Assembly (NCBI GenBank): GCA_033763895.1
Contig: JANRJQ010000007.1
Location: 448,178-512,177 of the forward strand
Length of the DNA: 64,000 nt
Direction of reading: 5' to 3'
Source: Chloroherpetonaceae bacterium
GTDB lineage: Bacteria; Bacteroidota; Chlorobiia; Chlorobiales; Thermochlorobacteraceae
Positions 9,175-16,666 of this stretch are shown in pieces (position 1 is the stretch's first letter; every line of letters begins with the position of its first letter). The notes below the pieces were generated by a model. That model made no database searches. It worked only from the letters and a program-made list of their open reading frames with translations, and was not told the origin of the DNA. A program made the translations under genes and the position numbers.

Positions 9175-9204
9175 AAAAAAAAAAGACACATTTGTGTCTT
9201 TTTT
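9175..9204 (-). terminator. rho-independent terminator of the DUF4295-like gene
   Basis: Stem GACACA/TGTGTC with a TT loop is flanked by an A10 run on the left and a T6 run on the right. Read leftward, it lies just past the stop of the small gene at 9210 and ends in a long T tract. Confidence 0.8.
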
Positions 9205-9209
9205 AAGAA

Positions 9210-9407
9210 CTAAAGGATATTGATTTTCTTTGCTTCTTGTTCAAAGAACTTTGCTTCATCAGCACCGGTCGGAACCTTAACAAGTTTCTCAGCGAAACGC
9301 CACTGTCCGGTTTTCGTTGATTTGATCGATTGAATAAGTTTAACGGCCTTGAAGCCAACATCTTGCTTTTTCTTTACTGCCTTACCAGAATCTTTCTTGG
9401 CTGCCAT
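9210..9407 (-). CDS. small basic DUF4295-like protein
   Basis: A 65-residue, lysine-rich protein. The core VKLIQSIKSTKTGQWRFAEK resembles the DUF4295 family of Bacteroidota, small basic proteins usually found near rpmB and rpmG. The N-terminus is Lys/Ala-rich (MAAKKDSGKAVKKK), and the C-terminal tail DEAKFFEQEAKKINIL may be helical. Here it stands alone between two terminator or promoter elements, without ribosomal-protein neighbours. A ribosome-associated role is plausible from the family and the charge, but is inference. It has its own promoter candidate at 9469 and a strong terminator, consistent with abundant expression. Confidence 0.7.
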   Translation of the reverse strand: MAAKKDSGKAVKKKQDVGFKAVKLIQSIKSTKTGQWRFAEKLVKVPTGADEAKFFEQEAKKINIL

Positions 9408-9468
9408 ATACTCTCAGAAACGGATTATTGTCGAAAATTTCGAATTGTCAGATATTATTTTTGAGCCG

Positions 9469-9476
9469 CAAATATA
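9469..9476 (-). promoter_or_regulatory. candidate -7 box (TATATTTG) of the DUF4295-like gene
   Basis: On the minus strand these bases read TATATTTG, identical to the -7 box candidate ahead of aceB and matching TAnnTTTG. It lies about 62 nt before the start codon at 9407. Confidence 0.45.
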
Positions 9477-9508
9477 GTCATACCAAAGTCTCAAAAAAAA
9501 AGAATTCA

Positions 9509-10408
9509 TCAAAAAACTTTCAATTTTACTTTTATACCATCATCCTGACCCAGTTTCAAAACTGAATCGAGTTGAACAATTGCACTTTCAAGCCTTGATG
9601 CAAAAAGCGTATCATACATTAATTTTCCAATGACGGATTTCCGATTCGATTTGATTTCTTCAACGACCGGTTTGATGACTAAAATCGCTTCATTAATGTT
9701 GCGTGCGGTAGTTCGAAATTCCTCCAAAGAAGATTTAACTTCGGGTTTTAATTCTCGCATAAAGCTATCGGCTGAATTAACGGTGCTTTCCAAGCGACCC
9801 ATTAATTCAGAGACTTTAACACTTCGCATATCGCGGCTGACATAGGCAAGATCAGTCGTTATTTGCCTCATATTTCTTAAGGTTAAGCGAAGATCATTGG
9901 CCATATCATCATCACCTAAAATTCGATTAGCATTGGAGAGCGTTCGTTGCATATCAGAAAGAAGTAAACGAAGGGTATCGACAGTTGTGCCGGCAAAACC
10001 GACGAGTTCAGGAATATCCGAAACAAAATAGCCCGGAATCATTTTCCCTTCTTCCAAGAATCCCCATTCTCTTGTTCCGGGAATGAGTTCAAGTTTCTTT
10101 CCCGTCATGAGCTCATACATCATTAATTTCACTTCAGCGTCTTTGAATAGCTCAAGTTCGGGAGGAAGAGAGGCGGAAACAATAACGAGAGATTCGCTAA
10201 AGCTAATCGATTCCACTTTACCGACTCTTAAGCCACTGACCATCACGGGGTCACCGATTTGCAACCCTGAAACATTTCTAAAACTAAATTGAACTTGTCT
10301 AGTTCCGACCTTGACATCTTTTCCCCACCAAATCACATAAATCAAGATGACGGCCGCACTTAGCACAGTCAACCCAACTTTTAATTCCTTTGATAAAGAA
10401 AAATCCAT
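9509..10408 (-). CDS. MCE/MlaD-family lipid-transport substrate-binding protein
   Basis: From the ATG at 10408 the protein is 299 residues. An N-terminal membrane anchor (LKVGLTVLSAAVILIYVIWWG) is followed by an MCE domain at about residues 32-110 with the typical FRNVSGLQIGDPVMVSGLRVGKVESI. A long C-terminal region, rich in helix and likely coiled-coil, follows. MCE proteins carry lipids between membranes and normally work with an MlaE permease and MlaF ATPase, neither of which is in the window. An ATG ten codons upstream (10438) overlaps the preceding gene by 16 bp. The later start is preferred because MlaD proteins usually begin right before the anchor. The gene is 14 bp behind the sugar nucleotidyltransferase gene, so the two are probably co-transcribed. 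Confidence 0.9.
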   Translation of the reverse strand: MDFSLSKELKVGLTVLSAAVILIYVIWWGKDVKVGTRQVQFSFRNVSGLQIGDPVMVSGLRVGKVESISFSESLVIVSASLPPELELFKDAEVKLMMYELMTGKKLELIPGTREWGFLEEGKMIPGYFVSDIPELVGFAGTTVDTLRLLLSDMQRTLSNANRILGDDDMANDLRLTLRNMRQITTDLAYVSRDMRSVKVSELMGRLESTVNSADSFMRELKPEVKSSLEEFRTTARNINEAILVIKPVVEEIKSNRKSVIGKLMYDTLFASRLESAIVQLDSVLKLGQDDGIKVKLKVF

Positions 10409-10422
10409 TTCAATTTGATCGT

Positions 10423-13008
10423 TTATTCTAAAACCCATCCGCTTAATTTTCTTTCGTATTCAGAAACAAGCCTAACAGCGCGGCTTTTGGAGCGAGACTC
10501 GGCGTTAATATGAAAAATATCCCGCTCTTTATCCGGTAATAGAAGAAGGGAGGTTTCATTATCAAAAATGATCTTTACACCATCAATCAAAATTCGGTAA
10601 TTGCTTGCAGTGTCTTCCATAATTTTACGCATTACCTTTCCCTTTGCATCTTTTGGGCACGAAATGTTTCGCTTTATCATAAAATATTTTTCAGGGTAAC
10701 GCACTGATAAATCACCGATTCTGACCTTTGATTTCGCCATCATTTCCATAATCTTCACGCAAGAAAACATTCCATCAACAGCGAATAAAAACTTCGGAAA
10801 TACAAATCCGCCCTTTGTACCGCCTACAAATGAAATTTCTGGGTCAGACGCAATGGTACGCATTAAATCAAGATGGCTGTCTCCGGTGCGAACTACGGCA
10901 ATACCTCTTTCAGAACAAATGTCATCGATTTCTTGTGAGGCAGTGATAGGTACCGCGATTTTTCTAGTTTCAGGGTTTACATCGATAAATAATCTTGTAA
11001 TGAGGGTTAGTAATCTTTGATGATCTAGAAAATTTCCGCGTTCATCAGCAATATAGACGCGCTCTGCGCCTCCATCAAGCATAAACCCAATATCATAGCC
11101 TAATGACACTACAATTTCAGAAAGTTTATCAGCTGCTTGCAAAAATTCATCGGCGGTACGAGTAAATTTTTTTGGATCTAAAAATGCGTTCATCGAAATA
11201 AGGTCAATCCCTAGCCCCCCGATAATGCTGGGGAAAATCGTTGATGCTGCCCCGTGAGAGTAATCAATCGCCACGCGTAATCTGGCTTTTCGAATCACAT
11301 CCGACTCCACAGAGTTTAAAAAGCTATCGGTGTAACTTTCGATGGCACGCTCAGGGAAATTAAGATTACCGACATTTTCATAGCTTGAGCGTTTGTAATC
11401 TTCCCCAAAGAAATGACGCTCAATTTTCTGTGTTTTGCCGGTAGGAAGATCACGCCCGTCTTTATCAAAGAAGATGATATCGCAAAGGTTTTTATCATAA
11501 GGGGATTTTCGAGTATGAACGCCGCCTAATTCGGTACTGTTTTTAAGGCGATGTCGCGTGATTGGAATCGGTGTCGCTTGAAGGTCATTAACCGTTATTC
11601 CTGATGAAAGCAACCCTGCAATGAGTGCGCGGCTGATCATTCGTGAAACTTTATCGACATCTCGGCTTACGGCAACAGTGCCACCTTCTCCGATAATCGT
11701 GCCAAACGAAGCACCTAACTTTGCTGCAAATTCGGGATTGATTTCAATATTGGCAATGCCAGTTATTCTTGCACCGGTAAAAAGTTCACGAGACCATTTG
11801 GATTCCCACACCAAACTTTGCGTTAAAATTGCTCCGTCTTCAATTTCCTTTTCGGGCCAAATTTTAATGTTTGGTCGTATCACCGCATGATTACCGATTT
11901 TGCATCGCTCGGCGATAAATGTTTGCTCCTCAATTTTTACATCATTGCCGATTTTAACATGATTACAAATCACCGATAAATGGGCATCGACATTTTTCCC
12001 AAATTGGACTTCACTCCACGCAACGACTTTATTGAGGTGCGAGCCATCGCCAATCGTCACGGAATCTCCAACAACAGAATTATGAAGGGTTACACCTTTT
12101 CCGATTTTAGACCCTTTTCCAACATAAACACTTCCCGAAAACTTAACTGTATCGGGGTCATACTTTGCAGTTTTATGAACAAAAATCCCCGCAGCGATTT
12201 TCTCGTAACCCTCGCCGAAATCAAGCCCAACCCGACCGTGCAAACAATCTAAATGCGCTTCTTGATATTCGGGAAGAGTTCCGATATCGCGCCAATACCC
12301 TTCGGCGATGTACCCATAAAGACCCATATTTTCACGAAGCATTCTCGGAAATAAGTCTTTTGAAAAATCATAATCTTCATGAAACGGAATTAAATCGAGA
12401 ACTTCTCTTTCGAGGATATAAATACCGGTATTGATGGTATCGCTGAACACTTCTCCCCAAGTTGGCTTTTCAAGAAATCGTGAAACTTTTCCATCAGGCT
12501 CTGTAATAACCACACCAAATTGAACCGGATTTTTAACACGGGTTAAAATCATTGTGGCTTTTGCGCCGCGTTTTTGATGGAATTCCATCGCTTTTGCAAG
12601 ATTAAAGTCAGTCAGCACATCTCCTGATATCACTATAAACCGTTCATCGATCAGGTCTGCAGCATTGCGTACACTTCCTGCAGTTCCATAATCCGCATCA
12701 GATTGAATGTAATGCATCTTAACCCCAACCTTTTTTCCATCTCCGAAGTAATCGCGAATTGCATCAGGCTGATAAAAAAGCATTGAAGTAATTTCCTTTA
12801 TTCCATACTGCTTTAAGAGATTGACAATGTGATGCATCATTGGTTTCTGCATCATTGGAACAAGAGGCTTGGGAATATTCATCGTAAGCGGTCGAAGCCT
12901 TGTACCAAAACCGCCGGCCATTATCACAGCTTTTTTGATACTGATATCGCTTTTTGTTACATCGGTTTTGGGTTCAGTTTTTAGTGGTTCCGCTTTTAGA
13001 TCTGACAT
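10423..13008 (-). CDS. sugar-1-phosphate nucleotidyltransferase fused to a degenerate phosphomannomutase domain
   Basis: The 861-residue protein has three parts. Residues about 26-260 form a nucleotidyltransferase of the mannose-1-phosphate guanylyltransferase type, with AGGFGTRLRPLT (31-42) and IPKPLVP. Residues about 275-410 form a left-handed beta-helix of hexapeptide repeats. From about 420 to the end runs a phosphohexomutase-like region. In that region the usual phosphoserine loop (TASHNP) reads GGVHTRKSP near residue 498. The metal loop (DGDxDR) reads LDGGAERV near 645. The phosphate-binding RPSNTEP loop is replaced by LLPDKERD. The first part should make an NDP-sugar for glycan synthesis; the mutase part is probably catalytically inactive and regulatory. 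Similar fusions are known in several phyla. It is followed by an MlaD gene. Confidence 0.88.
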   Translation of the reverse strand: MSDLKAEPLKTEPKTDVTKSDISIKKAVIMAGGFGTRLRPLTMNIPKPLVPMMQKPMMHHIVNLLKQYGIKEITSMLFYQPDAIRDYFGDGKKVGVKMHYIQSDADYGTAGSVRNAADLIDERFIVISGDVLTDFNLAKAMEFHQKRGAKATMILTRVKNPVQFGVVITEPDGKVSRFLEKPTWGEVFSDTINTGIYILEREVLDLIPFHEDYDFSKDLFPRMLRENMGLYGYIAEGYWRDIGTLPEYQEAHLDCLHGRVGLDFGEGYEKIAAGIFVHKTAKYDPDTVKFSGSVYVGKGSKIGKGVTLHNSVVGDSVTIGDGSHLNKVVAWSEVQFGKNVDAHLSVICNHVKIGNDVKIEEQTFIAERCKIGNHAVIRPNIKIWPEKEIEDGAILTQSLVWESKWSRELFTGARITGIANIEINPEFAAKLGASFGTIIGEGGTVAVSRDVDKVSRMISRALIAGLLSSGITVNDLQATPIPITRHRLKNSTELGGVHTRKSPYDKNLCDIIFFDKDGRDLPTGKTQKIERHFFGEDYKRSSYENVGNLNFPERAIESYTDSFLNSVESDVIRKARLRVAIDYSHGAASTIFPSIIGGLGIDLISMNAFLDPKKFTRTADEFLQAADKLSEIVVSLGYDIGFMLDGGAERVYIADERGNFLDHQRLLTLITRLFIDVNPETRKIAVPITASQEIDDICSERGIAVVRTGDSHLDLMRTIASDPEISFVGGTKGGFVFPKFLFAVDGMFSCVKIMEMMAKSKVRIGDLSVRYPEKYFMIKRNISCPKDAKGKVMRKIMEDTASNYRILIDGVKIIFDNETSLLLLPDKERDIFHINAESRSKSRAVRLVSEYERKLSGWVLE

Positions 13009-13145
13009 AAGATATGTTTGTTATTTTCGGGTTAAGTGCAACAGAATCTACAAAAAAAATGATGAGATTCTTGAAAATTTCAATAAAATCTGCATAACCA
13101 TTTTGTTAGGTCATTTAACGAATCGCCATTGAAATCGCATACCAA

Positions 13146-14129
13146 TTAAGGCAGAATTTTTGATGCTTTATCATTTCGAATCTCTTTCTGAAATACGAGT
13201 GGAAGTTTACTCTCAATAAAATTTTGTAAAAACTCGGTTTGGTCTTTAAAGAAAGATTGTGCGTATGGGGCACTCCATATCGTGAACACAAAGAATATTA
13301 CGCCGGCAATTAAATCTACAGCGTAATGATAGCGAAGATAGATCGTTGAAATAATAATGGACACACCGATAGGGAAAACCATTAAAAAAATGGATTTACG
13401 GTATTTCCAAGCCATAAATAATGTAACGAGGGTAATATCTGTGTGGCCTGAGGGAAAACAATCAAGTGCAACGTATCCTTCTAATTGATGAAGTAAATTT
13501 CTTACCGACTCTGCGATCCAAACACCGGGTAATTCTTGATCAATTTGCGAAATATCATGTAAGGTAAATCTTGGTCCTCGTGCCGGCATAAAAAAATAGC
13601 CGACATAAGAAACAAAAAATGCATAAACAATTGAAAATACCGTGTTTTCAGCTTCTTGTCGTTTTTCTTTTGACACCAAATAAATCACAATTGGAAAAGG
13701 CAAGAAGAAGAATGTCACATAAAGAATTTGGAGATATTCGGTGACAAAAGGATTTTCAAATTGATAAGCCCAGTGGGTTGCATGTTGCCCAAAAAGTTCG
13801 AAATCCCAATGAATAAGAAGATCATCAACCGTATAAGGGATAATGGTTGGTATAATCCCTAAAGTTTCGGTAAATAAAATTGGAACAAAGAACATCGGAG
13901 CAAAGTAACGGGCTTTTTCACTGAAATATTTACTGAATAAAGGAAGAAGAAGAACGGCTGCACCTAAAACAGCAAAAAGAAGCAGTCTGCTTGGCCTTGT
14001 CGCGCCGATGACTTCCAACATAAACAGCAATAATATGTAAAATATGATCAGGGACTCGAAAGAAAAGTACTGCGATTTGAGTGTTTTAATACCGCAACAA
14101 AAAAAATTGAATGTTTTATTTTTAATCAT
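13146..14129 (-). CDS. PAP2-family membrane phosphatase/phosphotransferase
   Basis: A 327-residue membrane protein with at least six hydrophobic helices. It carries the second and third PAP2 signature motifs, CFPSGHTDITL and LRYHYAVDLIAG, with their catalytic histidines. The arrangement (long N-terminal membrane region, then PSGHT and HYxxD) resembles the Aur1/inositolphosphotransferase-like branch of PAP2 proteins, which act on lipid phosphates or transfer phosphorylated head groups. The exact lipid substrate cannot be read from the sequence. It lies 29 bp behind rsmA and is probably transcribed with it. Confidence 0.85.
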   Translation of the reverse strand: MIKNKTFNFFCCGIKTLKSQYFSFESLIIFYILLLFMLEVIGATRPSRLLLFAVLGAAVLLLPLFSKYFSEKARYFAPMFFVPILFTETLGIIPTIIPYTVDDLLIHWDFELFGQHATHWAYQFENPFVTEYLQILYVTFFFLPFPIVIYLVSKEKRQEAENTVFSIVYAFFVSYVGYFFMPARGPRFTLHDISQIDQELPGVWIAESVRNLLHQLEGYVALDCFPSGHTDITLVTLFMAWKYRKSIFLMVFPIGVSIIISTIYLRYHYAVDLIAGVIFFVFTIWSAPYAQSFFKDQTEFLQNFIESKLPLVFQKEIRNDKASKILP

Positions 14130-14158
14130 GTAGTCAATAGAATACGAAGTATAGTTTT

Positions 14159-14986
14159 TTACTTTTTTGCCAAGTTTATGGAAAGCAAAATAAACTCTTC
14201 ACGAGTCAGCGTTTCCGCTCTGCGACTAAGGTCTATTTTGTTATCAATCATCCTTGATTCATTAAAAAAATCAATATCGTATTTCCCTTTTAAGTTGTTT
14301 AACAATGTTTTTCTTCTCATTGAAAAAGCATTTCTAATCAAATTTCGATAAAATTTTTCATCCACCTCGCCTTTTTTTATAGCGGGATGCGGGTTAAATT
14401 TTAATTCGATAACGGCACTATCGACATTTGGCGCGGGAAAAAATGCTTTTCTTCCCACTTGAAATAGATATGACACCTCCGAAAAGGATTGGAGTTGCAC
14501 CGCTAAAATCCCATAGTCTTTTGTTTCTGGTTCGGCTTTCAACCGTTTCGCAACTTCATCTTGAATCATAAGCACGGCTCGATCGATAAAACGCCAATTT
14601 TCTAATAACTTAAAGATGATTGGTGTCGTGATGTAATATGGAATATTCCCTACCACAACAAGTTTTTCTCCTTTGTAGAAGGATTCCAATTCTATTTCCA
14701 AAAAGTCACCCAAGATGAACTCTGCATTCAAAAATTTTTTCTGTAAACCTTCGAAAAGGGAGTTATCGACCTCAATCGCTTTTAATCGATTGGTTCTTTG
14801 AATTAGAAATTCCGTTAACGCACCTTTCCCCGGACCAATTTCAATCACCGATTCAGAACTATGAAGGTTAACGGAATCAGCAATTTTTTTTAGGATATTC
14901 TTATCCTCCAAAAAATTTTGACCCAAATGCTTTTTTGGTCGGTGAATTTTTCCTTCAAACTCAAGAAATCGACCTTGTTTATTCAA
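14159..14986 (-). CDS. rsmA: 16S rRNA (adenine1518-N6/adenine1519-N6)-dimethyltransferase
   Basis: RsmA (KsgA) dimethylates two adjacent adenosines near the 3' end of 16S rRNA during late 30S assembly. Diagnostic motifs are KKHLGQNFL near the N-terminus, the SAM motif VIEIGPGKGALT, the catalytic NIPYY, and RKAFFPAPNVDSAV. At 275 residues the length is normal. The C-terminal small helical domain (RKTLLNNLKG) is present. It leads a two-gene leftward unit with the PAP2 protein. Confidence 0.97.
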   Translation of the reverse strand: MNKQGRFLEFEGKIHRPKKHLGQNFLEDKNILKKIADSVNLHSSESVIEIGPGKGALTEFLIQRTNRLKAIEVDNSLFEGLQKKFLNAEFILGDFLEIELESFYKGEKLVVVGNIPYYITTPIIFKLLENWRFIDRAVLMIQDEVAKRLKAEPETKDYGILAVQLQSFSEVSYLFQVGRKAFFPAPNVDSAVIELKFNPHPAIKKGEVDEKFYRNLIRNAFSMRRKTLLNNLKGKYDIDFFNESRMIDNKIDLSRRAETLTREEFILLSINLAKK

Positions 14987-15164
14987 TGTTTACCACCATT
15001 TTTCTCCTATACCAAGGAAACTTTTACAAATTCGAATGAAATCTGATTGAAACAAATCTCTTCTTCTTTATATTTTACTCAGATAATTAAAGAGATCTTG
15101 CAAAAGACTTGCAACATAATTTATTTCACGATATCCACAAATATCGTTTTAGAATTCATAAAAC

Positions 15165-16127
15165 ATGATGACACGCATTAGCTCACGAGGAGAAAAAGCA
15201 ACGCGCGCAGGTTTTGGAGAAGCTTTTCTAGAGATAGGAAAAACAGATTCTAAAGTTGTTGCGCTCTGTGCGGACTTAACAGAATCTGTGGGGATGAAAA
15301 AATTTGCGGAGCACTTCCCTAATCGATTCTTTAATGTGGGAATCGCAGAAGCTCACATGACGTCGATGGCTGCCGGTTTCGCAACCGCTGGGTATATTCC
15401 GTTTACTGGAACTTTTGCAAATTTTGCAACAGGAAGAAGTTTCGACCAAGTTCGACAATCCGTTTGTTATTCTGAGAAAAATGTCAAAATCTGCGCCTCA
15501 CACGCCGGTTTAACGCTTGGCGAAGACGGAGCAACCCATCAAATTTTAGAAGACATCGGTTTGATGCGTTCATTACCACACATGACGGTTGTTGTTCCGG
15601 CAGATTTTTCTGAAACGAAACGTGCTACAGCAGCAATTCATAAATTTCACGGACCAGTATATTTTCGGTTCGGACGTCCTTCTATACCTGACTTTACGCC
15701 TGATTCCATTCCATTCGAAATTGGGAAGTCAATCACCCTTAAAGAAGGGAATGATGTCACGATTATCGCTTGTGGGGTTATGGTTTGGAGAGCCCTTCAA
15801 GCTGCTTATTTGCTTGAAGATAAAGGCGTCTCTGCGCGAGTCATCAATATGCACACCATAAAGCCGCTTGATACAAACGCTGTTTTAGCCGCTGCAAGCG
15901 AAACAGGAGCGATTGTAACCGCAGAAGAGCACCAAATCAATACTGGTCTTGGAGACCTCATCGCAAATTTCTGCAGCCGCTATAAACCCATTCCAATTGA
16001 AATGATTGCTGTTGAAGATAAATTCGGCGAATCCGGAACAGCCAATCAACTTCTTGAAAAATATGGTTTAACTGCCGAGCGAATCGTTGAAAAGGCACTT
16101 AAAGCCCTTCAAAGGAAAAGAAATTAA
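15165..16127 (+). CDS. transketolase, C-terminal subunit of a split enzyme
   Basis: The 320-residue protein matches the pyrimidine-binding (Pyr) and C-terminal domains of transketolase. It has the region [23 protein letters not shown], the catalytic cofactor-contacting glutamate in [16 protein letters not shown], and [18 protein letters not shown]. The DGATHQ segment and a C-terminal domain with the [12 protein letters not shown] signature follow. Split transketolases normally have an N-terminal TPP-binding subunit encoded next to them; here no such gene lies adjacent or elsewhere in the window. It transfers two-carbon ketol units in the non-oxidative pentose phosphate pathway once paired. 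Two ATGs (15165, 15168) are equivalent. A MarR regulator follows 40 bp downstream. Confidence 0.92.
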   Translation: MMTRISSRGEKATRAGFGEAFLEIGKTDSKVVALCADLTESVGMKKFAEHFPNRFFNVGIAEAHMTSMAAGFATAGYIPFTGTFANFATGRSFDQVRQSVCYSEKNVKICASHAGLTLGEDGATHQILEDIGLMRSLPHMTVVVPADFSETKRATAAIHKFHGPVYFRFGRPSIPDFTPDSIPFEIGKSITLKEGNDVTIIACGVMVWRALQAAYLLEDKGVSARVINMHTIKPLDTNAVLAAASETGAIVTAEEHQINTGLGDLIANFCSRYKPIPIEMIAVEDKFGESGTANQLLEKYGLTAERIVEKALKALQRKRN

Positions 16128-16167
16128 CACAACAAGTTATCAATCAATTTAGGTCGATTTAAGTGGA

Positions 16168-16662
16168 ATGGGACAAATACTTCGCGATCGATTAAAGCAA
16201 TCTCACTTCAAATCTGCTTTTCAAGAAGCAACCCTAAATGTGCTTGTAACTGCTGATTATCTCAAGGAAAAAATTGAAAAACTTTGCAGTGAAAATGGTA
16301 TAACCGCGCAGCAGTATAATGTCTTAAGAATTCTTAAAGGTGCCCACCCAAATGGTCATCCTAGAAGAGAGATTTTGAGCCGTATGATCGAACGCTCTCC
16401 GGATGCAACACGCTTAATCGACCGCTTGGAAGAAAGAGAACTTGTGGAAAGAACGGTCTCAGAAACTGATAAAAGACTTTCAATTACAAAAATAACTGCC
16501 AAAGGGCTTGAGATTGTCAATAGAATGGCTGCACCAATTGAAGCTTTGGATCATCACCTTTTCAGTCAAATTTCGCCCGAAGAAGCGGAAACACTTTCAT
16601 CACTATGCGAGAAGATTTACGGTCAACAAAACAACATCAAAACTTTCGATAACCAATCATAA
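16168..16662 (+). CDS. MarR-family transcriptional regulator
   Basis: At 164 residues this is a typical MarR-type winged helix protein. It has an N-terminal dimerisation helix, the DNA-reading part ITAQQYNVLRILKGAH followed by LSRMIERSPDATRLIDRLEERELVER, and the wing with the conserved DKRLSITKITAKG. It sits between a transketolase subunit gene and a secreted M1 peptidase gene, with only 4 bp to the latter, so it may be co-transcribed. Its ligand and targets are unknown. No obvious palindromic operator was identified in the short flanking spacers. Confidence 0.92.
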   Translation: MGQILRDRLKQSHFKSAFQEATLNVLVTADYLKEKIEKLCSENGITAQQYNVLRILKGAHPNGHPRREILSRMIERSPDATRLIDRLEERELVERTVSETDKRLSITKITAKGLEIVNRMAAPIEALDHHLFSQISPEEAETLSSLCEKIYGQQNNIKTFDNQS

Positions 16663-16666
16663 ATCA

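Noticed and set aside
15128-15147. Hairpin ACGATAT/ATATCGT ahead of the transketolase subunit gene
   Set aside because: It is AT-rich, with few T residues after it and no transcript to end at this place. It may be chance or a weak leader structure.
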